A stretch of DNA of 64,000 nucleotides from Salvator merianae. Lineage: Eukaryota; Chordata; Lepidosauria; Squamata; Teiidae. The notes beneath the pieces are model-generated. The model was not told the DNA's origin. It made no database searches and worked only from the letters and a program-made list of their open reading frames with translations. The position numbers and the translations under genes were made by a program. Within the stretch, counting starts at the first letter, position 1. Every line of letters starts with the position of its first letter. Below are positions 1 through 13,400 of this stretch, piece after piece. The stretch lies in contig QVOM02000115.1 of assembly GCA_003586115.2 (NCBI GenBank), forward strand, positions 4,872,494 through 4,936,493, given 5' to 3'.

Positions 1-1367
1 TTTGGTGGATACTTCAAAATCTTCTACCTGATAAGTGATTTTTTTTCTCATTAAAGCTCTGTATAATAGCTCTGTGCAGGTCAGATGTGGCAGGAACAGT
101 TTGTTACCAAGCATATTAGATTCCCTAAATTCAGTAAAGATTTGCATTTGTAACTCCTCTGTTCAATGTCTATTTAAATGACCAAGAATCTTCATTACAT
201 TCTATCAAGAGGCATCCCTGCCGCCATTATGACCATCAATGCAAAGCAGTCATCTCAGCTTTTGTATGGGAAAAGTCACCTTCTCAGGGTCTATGCAATG
301 CCCAGGCATACTATTGAAGAGCTTTGTTTAACAATTTCAAACTGTAACTCAAATGCTGTGGTACTAATGGAGACAAGTCAACCATCTCTTGAATTTAGAG
401 CATAGATGCCAGCCATAAAATGCTGGTTTCAAATTTAAGTGTTCAAAAGCACCCCTGGGTTATTTTATCTTCTCTGAGAGGATATTTTTGTTACCTCTTG
501 GCAAAACTTCTTAGTGCAGAAATCTACCACATTGGTCTATCTCCCCAAACAATTTGTTTTAAAAGGTTATAAGCCAGCCATGTTACTTATCAAACAAATA
601 CTTTGGGATACTGCATCCCAAAGACTGATAGCTAAAGTTCATCCTGTTCACCTACTTATTCTGGTATCAATTATAATAATGACTTATAACTTGATATTTA
701 AAAACTATAACTTGATGTAACTATCATTTTGTCTTCACTAAGGCTAGACTAAATGTTTTACCATCTCAGGTTCTGTTGATTGATTTCAGGGCATTTTTTT
801 TTTTTTTTACTAAAAAATCTGTTTATGCAATGATTCTGAGATTAAAACAGTACAACATGTATTATTAGCTTGTTATTTTTATGTTGATCTGAGAGAAAAG
901 TTTATCTGGCCACTGTTAAAAACCTTTTCATAAAAACTTGTTATTGACTAATAATCATCTCAGCTTGTCCTTTTTCTTTTCTTATGACTAAAGCTTGAAT
1001 GGACGAGTGTTATGGGTTGATGTTATTTATGTAGTTTTATCATTGCTTTATATATTTTTTAAATTGTATCTTAGTTTGACTGATTAATTTATATGTGCAA
1101 TATTTGAATCTTATCCCTCCTCCAGTGATCCTACTATAGTCCATAATTTTAAAATCTTAGCAAACTATATAGAATTATCAAGTTTCTAAAAAGGAATTAA
1201 TGCTATTTCTAAGATGTCTTAACAAGATCTACAATTCATTACAAATTGTAATAAATCAATGAAAATGAGGTACTTGTATTAACAAGTAACGTAACAAAAG
1301 AAAGAATAATATTCTATATAAAAATTAGATGGTAATAATAATATTTCATTAAAAACCATCAACTTAC
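1..1367. other. ADAM23 intron 9 (part)
   Basis: AT-rich sequence with no exon, no recognisable repeat and no long frame. The expected exon 10 is not present. Confidence 0.6.
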
Positions 1368-1433
1368 CATTTTGTTATCATTAACAATCATAAGCTCCAG
1401 ATATTTCATTTCTTCAAATACGCTACGTGGTGC
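1368..1433 (-). CDS. ADAM23: ADAM23 exon 9, start of metalloprotease-like domain
   Basis: This 66-nt exon, phase 0 at both ends, follows an ATCTTATAG acceptor and ends at AAAATG before GTAAGT. It encodes APRSVFEEMKYLELMIVNDN plus KM (288-309). FEEMKYLELMIVND is the conserved first strand of the reprolysin-like domain of ADAM23. The next exon, expected to encode the following stretch of that domain, is not found in bases 1-1367 and must lie outside the window. Confidence 0.95.
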
Positions 1434-4400
1434 CTATAAGATTTAAAAACCTATCACTGGATTTTTGAAAAAGCATTTAGAGTTCCTTAATTATTTACCC
1501 ATAAATAGATTATTTACCAGTAGATATTCAGTGAAACTTGCTCAGGGATTAACACTGCACTTGGTTCATATAAATGTCATTTACAAGACCACTGATTATA
1601 ATATATTCTGGCATGCATCTTCTAATCTCCACTATCACCTTGTGAATTATATCCATGGACCACAACTCAAATTCAAAGGACCATAGGATATAGTTCATTA
1701 TTTTGGTGGTATCATCAGCCATCATAGCAAAAACTGCTAGAAGTGGTTCATAACAAAAAACAGAAAACACAGTCCAATACAAATGATACATTATGGGGGC
1801 TGGCTGTGATGCTGAACCACACCCTCCGATCACACCAACTCAGCCTCAAAAGTGAAGGGCCAAACAGACCTTCCACCCTTGTGGCTAAGTTACAGATGCA
1901 TAGATGCAACCATATTTCAGCAATTTTGGCACAATCCCTCAGTATACAATGTACTTAAGAGTCTTCCCAGTTAGAACAAAATAGATTTGCATTTCAAAAT
2001 ATACTCCAACAAATTGAGGATGCATATTTCCCAGGATTTTATCCTTACTGGATCCTAAGAAGTATTCCCAAGATTTTATCCTCACTGAATCTCACTCAAT
2101 AAAACCTCAGACTTCAAGCGTTTTGTTATTTGGGGTGGTGGTGCAACAACCCATGTCACTAAAATTAAATTAAAACAATTGTGAACAAATAGTGGAACTT
2201 TTTTCGTTAACAATGCAAGCACAGCTTACATCATCGATAGGATTAAAATCTTGACAACATATGTCAACAGCAGTGGGTGATATCTAGAATGAATTTTTCC
2301 CTAAATTTATTTTATGTCTTATATAAACTACAGCATCAAACATAAATGGCTCCTTGCAAAATTTCAGTACTATAAACATGTTCTGTCATTACATCAGTTT
2401 TACTTCACTAGAGCCTTCACCTGAATATTGCATTTTCCATTTGAACAAAAATTTGCTACGTCAGGTCTGATTAATTCTGATTTCTCCAGACTTAATGCAG
2501 GCCCTGGATTCACTATAGCATGGTTTGGCACAAGACAGATAGCCAGGGTTTTGGGTTTTTGATAGTGAGGAAGGAAGACAAAGTGCCGCAGGAAGCCAGA
2601 TTGCTGTGCCTTTTTTTAATTCCTCACCCTCACTGCTGCAGCCACTATGTATCAGCCCAGTGGAAACAGAGAGGCAAGAAGGACCCTGCAGCTAGCATTT
2701 CACCCAATGCCTTTTCCCCCCCTTTTTCTCCATAGCAGGCATTGGGTTAGGCAACATCTGAAAGGTCTTTTCATTTCCACCTTCCTCCACACCGCACATG
2801 ACTGATGGTGCACTGCAAACTAACAGCCATGGCTGCAACAACAGCAAGAGAGAGAAGAAATGAAAGCAGGGGGGTAGAAAAGGGGAATAATAAGAAAGAG
2901 GCAGTGAGAAGGGATGATCACATAGCAGTGATCAACCTTCCTTAGCAAGGAGGGGATGGCAGGATCAAGAGATGTGCCAAAGCCATTGTGTATGAACTGG
3001 GTTGATACAGAAACACGGGGTTAGCTGAATTTGTTTTGGGACTGAAACTCTTGAAAAGTTCAGGGATCAACAACAGACATAACAAGTGGGGATTCTCCCC
3101 CATAGTATTCCAGTCTCTCCCTTTCTCAACTGCACCTTCCAACCCCCATGCCATGCCATTTCCTATTGGGTTACTTACTTGATTCCCATAGGCCCATGGC
3201 AATTAACTGTCTGGCCATGTGAGCTAGAAAAGACTCTGGCAGTTGGTGTCTTCCTCCTTCGAAACCTGCTAGGCCTTCTGAAGTTTTCTCAGAAGGCCTA
3301 GCAAGTGTGTCCACTTCTTCCAAAGACCTTAAGTATGTCAAGTTTTACATTACAGTGAATTACATGAATAGAGCAAATTCACCTTATGGATTGCGTTTTT
3401 GAGAACCTATGACTTGTGTTACGTGGGGAAGACTGAATATCAGTTATTGATTTATATACATCACAGAGATGGCATAGTCTTTCCCACAATGTCAATTCTT
3501 TATTCTTTCAAAATGGTTTGTCTGAATCTATTCCCACTCTGGTTTTGTTCTTTTTTTAACCAACAGGTACCATACTGACATTTTTTAAAGTAACTAACAT
3601 CCAATGAGAGATAAATTTAACATATGACACTCTTCTACTTCAGTTCAGAGAAACATCTATGAACTAAACTAGGTTTCTATCTCTTTTCTAACTTTAAGGC
3701 AATGGTAATCTCAATATCCTTCTATCTAGAATGGACTATGAAGTCAGAGGTTTGCCATGAAAAATCATAACACTTACTGCTCTCCTTCTTCTTTTCCTTC
3801 TTAGCCACTGCAACTCAGACAGGAAGGACCATTCAGAAGTGGAATCATCACCTACAGAAGATAAAATGAGAATTCTGTTCACTCAAGAGATCCTTTTCAT
3901 CTTTTTCCACTGTACCAGTGTTCTTCTGATTCTTCTGTCCTAGACAACTCCTCCTTGAATCAATGCTTTATTTCAGTCATGAGAACATAACAGGAGTCCT
4001 GCTGGATCAGGCCATAGCCCATCTAGTCCAGAATCCTGTCTCACACAGTGGCCCACCAATTGCCTCTGGGCATTCTCAAGGAGAAGACAAAGGCAAAACT
4101 TTCACCTCCTCTTGACTCCCTACTAATGGTCTTTAGAGGCATCCTGCCTGCCTCTCCAAGCTGGAGGCAGTATCTAGGCATCCAGTCTAGTAGCCATTAA
4201 TACACCTGTCTGCCATGAATTTATCTACTCCTTTCTGAAAACAATCCAGGCTGGTTGCTATCACCACCTCTTCTGGCAGTAAATTTCATAGACAGATGAC
4301 CCTCCGGGTGAAAAAATATTTCCCCTTGTCATTCTTAACTCTCCTGCTCATCAGCTTCATAGGGTGTCCCCTAGTTCTAACGTTGTGCAATAGAGAAAAT

Positions 4401-7400
4401 AATTTTTCTCTATCCACCTTTTCCACACTGCATATGATTTTTATATACTTCAGTTGTCACCTCTTAAACACCATCTTTCAAGGTTGAAAGGCCTAGATGT
4501 TGCAGTCTGATTTCGTAAGAAAGGTATTCCAGTCCCTTGATCATTCTGGTTTCCCTTTTCTGTACTTTCCAGGCCCACAACATCCTTCTGAGGTGTGGTG
4601 ATCAGAATTGTACACAATTTTCTAAATGTGGCCTTACTATAGATTTATAAAGAGGCATAATGATGCTTGCTGATTTATTTTCTATTCCCTTCCTAATTAC
4701 CCCTAGCACTGAATTTGCTTTTTTTCACTGCTGCAGCACACTGGATCAATGATCAGCAGATAGTGAAAAAATGCAAAATTAATAAAATATTACAGTTAAC
4801 ACAAAATTGCTAAATCAATGTAAGTACAAGCATAGATAAGAATTATTACCAAATAACAAGAGAGACCAATGTAGGACAGTGTTAGAATTATTAAAATAAT
4901 ATCTAATTGTGCTTCACCTATTTTAATAGAGTTATTTTACTCATACATGTAATGATAGAAATACACTACACTGCAGGACTCTGAAAGCCTATAATGATGG
5001 ATTATAGGTGAAAATCTAAGTTCCAGGCTAGGTCCAGACAACAGTGCTTTGTGCACCAAATGTCATAATCACTCATATACGTGAATGGAACATCTAGTCC
5101 TTCTTACTTACACTCTAAGGATAAGGAAACTCTCTTCTGGTACTTAACATTATTGTTTGTAGGCTTGTTTCAAATGTATAATTCTTAGCAAATACACTGA
5201 ACCAAACTTTGGCAGAGTAACCTGGGTGCTCCTGGAAAAAAAGCATTTCTTCAAGCTAGTTTTAGGTTTGGAATTTAGTACTGTTACCATGTAATCACCA
5301 GCCCTATCATTGCTCAAAGTGAGACAGCTGCCTCAGGTAATATGGAAGATAGTAGCCCCTAAAATTCTCCCATCAATCTTCCCTGTTCAGTGCCCAAAGC
5401 TAAGGATTAGAGCTAGGTGGAATCACTGTGAGAAGGACAAGAGTAATTTGGGCACTCCTTCCACATGAGTTCCATGGGATGCATGAATACGGCCTTAACA
5501 GCATATTATTCCAAAATATATCTCCATTAAAGGCTTTAAGATATCACAGAAGAAAAAGTTACTTTTAAATGAAACTTTTAATATTAATTTTACAATTCAT
5601 TTTTATCTGTTTTAAAGTGTTTTAAACTGCCTTAATTACTCATATTATCAGAAGGACAGGTAATCAATATACAAAATTGTCAAAATGGTTGCATAACATA
5701 ACGGTGTAACTGAATTATTACTGTAATACAATACAAAGGTCATACCAGGGTCTTTTAATTTTGCAGAAGTATCTTTTCCTAAGGTTCTCTGGATAACATG
5801 TGGCCTACCTGTACGCTGCTGCAACAAAAACAGAACAACATATCGTGATACAAATGAAGGCATGAATTATTCTCATACATTAATTTTGTTCCCTCCTTAT
5901 TCATCCCCAATCAGATATACATTTCTTGAGTTCTCCAGCATTGACAATATCATCATGACTAAGGATTAGTCAGTGACATTAGGAATCACGTTCATTCAGG
6001 ATTTTTAATCATAATGCAGGGTAGCATTTGTACTTCTGTAAATCGCAGCAATGACAGCTGCATCCACACCACTGCAGATTATTGTGCTTAATGGGCTAGA
6101 GCAAGTGCCTTGGAGATAGCTAGGCTGCTGTTTGCAAGCCACACAACCTCGCCTACACTACATTGCTTTTTTTACACTCTGCATGAAAAGTGATGCTGGT
6201 GGTACTTTCCACCCCTCTACAGCAGAATGGTGGCCTGATGGGTGTGAGATCATGTGATTCACGTACCCTTCAGGTTCCTCCTTGGCACCATAAATGCACT
6301 GAGCTGATCCTGCCTATGAGAGAGTAAACCTGTTCTCAATTAATGAAGCATAATTTTGAAAGATTTAGATAATCATAAAATCCAGTTCCGGACATATGTG
6401 TATAATGGTATTTTTAGTGGAATGATATAGTCTTCTCCCCAAAGATGTGACACTAGTCCAAATCAAATTTAGCTTTCAGATTTCTAGAAGTCATTGGATT
6501 GGAGTAGAAATAAAAAAGTTGCATCTGCTTTTTCAAGTTCATATCACTACAGCAACCAGCTGAAATTGACATCTTTCTGTAAAAGCAGAGAAATGTGCCC
6601 AGTTCTCCAAAAGTGGTTCCAAAGTCTTATCTTCAGGATCAGAATTTTCTGCATATACTTTAGAGGAGAAAACACATCATTTTATTTAGTAGGTATAGTT
6701 TTTAATTAAGACATGAAAGGAACATTCAACAATAAATGACCATCTAGAATGGTCCAATCCCAAAGGCTTATGGATTCCAAAGATTTCTGTGAGAATTTCT
6801 GGCTAATATATGAGCCTGCATGATCATGCAATTGCACCTGTATGATCAGGCGGTGCAGTGCAGCTGCACCTGTGTGATCTGCAGTATTGCCAGTCACATG
6901 GCAGTGGCCAGATGCTTCCCAGCTGCTGTCATGGCAGGGAACGAAAGCAGGATGCCAGCATTTGCACCTGGTATCCTGCTGGCACTCTGTTCTAAGATCC
7001 CGCAGTACAGACAGTGTCTGTACTGTGGAGTCTATTCCACCATGGAATGTTCGTTACCTCACCCAGGATTTATCACTGTTTTTTGTAACTGGTTTTAAAC
7101 TAGTTTTTAAGTTTATATCGTAAACTGCTTCAGGGTTTTTATAAAAGTTTTGAAGGAGCAGTATATAAATGTTTTAAAGAAATAAATAATAAATAAATGA
7201 GCATTGATTATCAGGTTCATTTATTTTTGCCCCACTGGTTTCCTGTATGATCCCAGGTTTACTACACTGCTTTACAATAAAATGCCCCCTTCTGTTGCTA
7301 TGAGTTACATTTGCTAAACGTTTTGAAGACAAAAACACTTCTGCATGTCAGGAGATCGTGCTGAAATTGCTACAGAGTTTCATGATCTTATTCTGCTTTC

Positions 7401-10400
7401 ATGAAACAAGTTTCACACGCTTATTCCTGAGGAGGTGGACAAGATAACCACAAGATTTCTTGATACCTGCACTTCTCAGTTTTTAAAAGCTAGCTATGAA
7501 GGACTTAGTTGGCTAAGCTAAGGAAGTAATGAATGTATCGCTTTGTAAGTCATAGCAAATATCTTTAAGAAAAACTATTAAGCAATACCTGTAACATACC
7601 TGTAACATAAAACCTTCCATTAATATGTTTTAAGATAGAAACAGAGGCCATTTCTACACAGTCCCTTATTATGGAACAAATTCTGCCCCAGAACACTACA
7701 CACAATACACACACTAGTGTGGACTAGGCCAAACTCTGGTCCCTCGTCATGCTTCATCCACACTGGACAAAGTGTGGTCAAGGCTAGGGTGCTGAAAATG
7801 GTTGCAGATCTCAGTGTCTTCAACTGGGCCAGCAATAATACACTGTATCACAGAGGTGTGTTGGATGTCATGCCTCCATGGTCCAGTATACTTCAGAGGA
7901 CCATTTTCAGTGGCACTCCAGGAAGCATAGTCAGCAACGGGTCTGCTGCAAAACTGGCCAGGCCAGAAACTCCAAAGCCCAGGAATCTGGAACCTTTCCA
8001 CAGCCTTGAGGACTCTCTGGAGGTGACAGCAAGGACTGGAATGGAGCAGGTCATCTGAATGTAGACAGTCCTGTTCTGCTCCACTGACAACTTTCCCAAC
8101 TTGGGATGGGTTGCTTGTTCCAGGACAGAGTGGCCTGTCCTGTCCCAGAACACTGCACACAAGTGCATAAAGGCCCATAGGCATCAGATCAATTGGTATA
8201 TTATAGCCTTACAGAGTTTTAACTTCTATTTAGACACGCCAACAACATTCCAAATTTGGACCTACAGATCAATATTAACTTACTGAACTGTGAGTCAATT
8301 CCAAAGGCTCTATCAAGTATATGTAGCTATTGTCTTCAAACATACCACTGCAATATAAGAACAGTACAAGAAATATGTCCATAAGAATACACTAGTGTGT
8401 GCATTTAATAAATATCAGTACATTTTCAGACTTAAAAGTTTCAGTACTCCATGAAATCTATGGGCGCAACATGATCAGCCATTTATACAGGAGTTAAAAA
8501 ATTATTGTCTTTTATAAATATTATGAATGTGTGCAGGAATCAGATTCCAAACTGAAAGGATGTTTCTGATTAGGGCTTGGTAGAATAGAGTCAGAAATGA
8601 GGACTTCTGAAACAACTTAGGACACTTTGGACACAGATGCTGAATAACATTCACACATTCTGCTAAAAGCAACCTCTCCCCCACCATGTTAGTTCCAATT
8701 ATGCCTACTGTGGTATATCTGTTATATTATCTACTACATAATGAATACAAATGTTTAGTATTGTAGTTGTTCATCTTGGCCCAGAAACTCCTAGCGCTTC
8801 ATACAGATACCAATACACAGCATCTCTCTCTGCACCTTTTTGAGTTCTGCAATTTCCCCTAGCTCACATGTGTGAGTAGTCATCACATTTTACAATGCTT
8901 TCCCCCCCTCTTTCTAACTTTAGGGTAGATGTAACCCTTTTCATTGCCTTTCCCCAAATAACAGCTCTTTTCCAACCCAGCACACTCTTCTATTCAAGTG
9001 GGCTCCCCCACTCCCACTGCCAATTTCAGATTTCAAATATCCTATACCACCTTTTTGATTTTAAAAAGCAAGTCAAACCTGCCTCTCCTGTATAGTTCTG
9101 ACTTGTTCCAAAATATTCACCATTGCCTAACAAATGTATAACCAGGCATCACAGTCTTATTCACACATTAAGATGCTTCAGCTAGCCCTGCCTAGTTATT
9201 CCTGCATATGGAACACGGAGAGAACCACCTGGAAGGTTCTGGCTTTCAGTTTTATTCCTAGTAATCTTAATTTAGCTTCCAGGACCTCCAAGATACATTT
9301 TTACCCATGATTAGTACCCACATACTCCATGGCCACTCTCTTCTTCCCAGCACTACCTAGTATGCTTTCTTGATGGTGAATGGCATTTGCAATCTTCACA
9401 TGTGGCAATCAATACAGCACACTAGGTAGCTCCTACAGAGCCCTGCTGCCCTTCTACTGATATAAAATGATAGCTTAAAAAGGCAAACAAAAAAAGTCTG
9501 AAGCATGTTTTTAAAAAAGAAAACCCTCCCTGACTTCCTTTGCCAAACTTTCGTTAGTTCTCCTGATGCTCCTCATCACTAGGGCCTCTACGAAATGTGG
9601 ACGCACTGTGCTAGTGAGCATCTGATCCTTTGCTAGCACTAAAGTGCAGACAGGTCCCTTGTCTGCTCACTCTGCATGCAAATTTTCAGCAAGCTAGCCT
9701 TCTTCAAACATAGAGCCCAGGCTCAGACTGGTCTTCCTACTTCATGCTGAGAAATGTGGCTCTGCCTACTTGCTAATCCTCTGCTTGCTGCTGCAAGCCA
9801 CAGGACTGAATTCCAAACAGACACGCACATGCACACATAGATACCAAATAGCACCCCTTCCCCAGATTGAACAATATATCCCTCCCTTTGCCCTTTACGA
9901 TTTAACTGATTCTGAGATAGCAGCAGATCTTATCAAGAAAGATACAGCACTTCTTATTTCCTCTGCATCTTGCAAGCAATGCTGCAGCTACTTTGCATCT
10001 GCACACAACTGTGTAAAAAGATTAATTTGCAAATAAATAGCATCAGTACTTACTGGAGACCATTACATGTTGAAAGTGCAGCTTTAGAGTTCTTGACACC
10101 TCTGATATTCCCATGATAATAACAGTGCTCTGCTCCCTACGAAAGATTTAATTAATGGGTTAAGCAAGTCAATTTTAACTAGAACATGTGAGCAAAAGAT
10201 GGCTTGAATGTACAGTTTGGGATATATTGCATCAGAAACATATCTTCCTGAATAAATGAATGGATGGATGAATGAAACCATTGATTTTACGTAAATATGT
10301 AAAAGATGTTAAGATGATCTAGACTGCAATTTCAAGAACCCTTACTATTAGGTGAAACTTCAAACACACATGTTTATCCAGACCTTTGATTAAAGGAGCA

Positions 10401-13400
10401 GTCTATCCTCCCCTTCTGGGCACTGCACCACAACTTTTACAGCTGTAATTTTTTATATTGTAATTTCAACTCTAGTTTTATATGTTAAAGACTTTTTTAA
10501 CAAATGTTTTAGTTGCTGTAATCTATCTTGAGACATTAGCACAAATAGTCACATATAAATGAAAATAAATTAAATTAGAACATTGTGTATTGCTACCAAC
10601 TAAGCTGATAGAATTTGTAGTCAAATAGTTAATAAGCCTGTTCTTCGTGTTGCTCTCAAGGAACTCCATGAGGACTCATCAATCATTGCAATATTCTAAT
10701 AATCCACGTAAGCATTTGCTTTATTTACTACAATTTTTCAGAGATTAATTAGCTTTTACACAAAAATAACAGTTCTAAGCAAAATTAGAAATACATCCCA
10801 CAAATTGATTATTTGATCGTTTGTATTATGATTTTTAAAACCATTATATTTATACTGGAAACTGGTTTTAAACCTATATTAGTGCTGTTTAGAATCACTA
10901 GGAAAACATCTGCCTGTGAAAGAAGTAAACAAACTGCTAACTTATCCAGAAATGAGAAATTAGACACGTATTTCTTTCTACACTTATTGTTTATAATCTG
11001 AAAAGTACACAGAAGTTAATAAAACGACTTGACCTCAGGTTATTTTTGTTTTGGTATCACCTATGTGCTATGTGGCTGTAGCTCAGTGATAGAACAAACT
11101 GCCTGGAAAGCAGAGCGTTGCCAGTTCGATCCCCAGTTTCTCCCCAGAAGTAGGGAATGGCAAACCACTTCTATATTGCTGCCATGAAAACTGCATAGAG
11201 GTGCCAGTGGAGGTGCCCATGCAATCAACCAGGAGTCAAACACAACTCAGTGGTATCCAACAAATGTGCGCACATTTTTGGCACCTTCAAGATGACACTG
11301 CCTGTAACAAATGTCCAACCCCCATTCTTCCTCAGTTTAACTCAAATTTTCCCTTACCACAAGAAAAAAAATCCAGTACATAAAAATAGCCTAATTCTCT
11401 TTTGTACTGTAGTAAGTGATTCATGTGCCTTTCTCAGGGTGCATCCTAACTCCCAGAGTCTACAGTTTGTCAGTGCCACCAGCACCTTAATTGCTGGTCT
11501 CTGTATTCTAAAAGACTTTTAAAAGACTACACTAACTATACAGCTGCTCTCAAAGCAACTGTTTCTACAGGATTTCAGAAAGAGAAAAGGGTAGACCTAA
11601 AAGTTTGAATTTTATAAAATGCAGACAAAAGAAATATGCTATCCTTTGAAACACTGGGCAATAAATCAATGGAGTACTTGGGGAATGTTTCACAGGTGCT
11701 GTGAAACATGTGATCTCAATCTTTGTCTTATTTATTCCAAATTAACTGACTCTTGAAAATATCCTGCAGGAAATCTACATCACATTACTGCAGCATGCAA
11801 ATGTGAGCTATTTGTTTACTTGAGAGTTCAGCATAATCCCAAAGTCAGACTCATGATTCAACCACTCTCCCACTGGTGGCAACATAGCTAATAGTTTTTA
11901 GCTTTTAGTAAAGACCAGGAAAATCAGGATTTTCTGAAAACGTCACATCTTCTATAAATTCCTTTGTAGACCAATGAAAATATTAAAACTCTACCACCTC
12001 TATATTACAGAAATTACTAGAATATCGTAGTTTTGAACAGAACAGTTTTGATAACTTTGGGCCTTTCTACACTGGGTATGCCACGCTCTGAATGACTGGG
12101 TCTGGACCAGTGAGGCACAGTGGTCCAAAGCACAGTTCGGCATAGTCTGGAACAGTGCAACCTGCATGATGATGCTGGTCCAGGCTAGCCCCTGCAGAAG
12201 CCCTGAAGCTTGCACAAGCATCAGGGTTGGTCTCTGAGGGCCCCAATGGGCTAGGAACAAAAGTTCCTAGCTCAGAGCCCTGAGGAACCTATTTCAGTAC
12301 CATACTTTGATGTCCCACCAAAATAGTCCCCCAGTAGTCCAGGAAATGATGGCATGCCTTCTGTATGCCTCTGTGCTCTGGATTAGGCTGAGTTGGTATG
12401 CTGGTAGTCCTCAGTGTTAAGGATGACCGGTAATCCAGATCAGGGGTTCCCTAATCTGGATTACATTCCATTCTCTGCAGTGGGTGGAATCTCTCTGATC
12501 CACACTAACATATAGCCAGAAGAAGCCTTCAAGCTGACTACAAGTGCCCCTAATACATAAGACAGGTACGTGTGAAAAGACCCTTACATTGACAGACTGC
12601 ATTTCCCCTCTGCATTTGTAGACTGGGTTCAGCAATTCATCTAACCTCTGGTTTTCCATAGGCAGCAATTACTTGGACAACATGGTTTTGCACTGTATGG
12701 CAGTTTGCAGAAACCAAACCATCATATTCTTGAGGGGCAACTGTAGTTATTTATTTATAGGGGACAGCATGCATGCTACAACTTTCCACAATGCATTGAG
12801 TTGAAAATCAAAGTTACCTCAAAAGCAACATAACAAAATTGAAGTACAGTAACTAAGTATTGGATGTGGTTGCACAACAGAACTATGGCTGGATGACCAA
12901 AATCTGATCCTATCTACAGAAAAACCTGAAGATTTATATATTACTCCAACTCTCAGATATGTGCCCTGCTTAATCATTATGACCTCAGGGTGCTTACCCA
13001 AGTTAATGGCCCTCCATGAGCGAGAAGATGGTCTTGTACTACCTTGCCTATTATGTAAGGCTTTTCAAAGATATTGTCTGTTCTCATTAGGACACGATGT
13101 TCCATAACAGCAAAATTGCAGTGCCAATTTTATCTCTTATAATTCCAGCCACTAAATACTGTATTTTACTCTGGTGTCTGAGAACCTTCCCTGGGTTACC
13201 TTCTGGTTTTCAAAAGCATCCACCACAATGACTAGCAGACAAGGAACCTGTACATCTCCTCCTTTATGTAGAACTCAAACATTCTGACACCATTCCAGCC
13301 CTTTTCTCTGGCAGTGTTCACATGACACTTTTATGGTCCTGTGAATATGCCATGGATTGCATGGGATTGCATGACACTGCTCCTCCATGGCACACTGGTA

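Noticed and set aside
1..60. Possible ADAM23 exon 10 after a TATCAG acceptor-like site
   Set aside because: The translation does not resemble the metalloprotease-like region expected after exon 9.
7747..8184. 145-codon minus-strand ORF
   Set aside because: It lies inside a MITE copy with terminal repeats; both strands are open by chance.
11068..11140. tRNA gene-like boxes
   Set aside because: The fold is degraded and fused to a SINE body and tail; other copies exist at 22173 and 49265.
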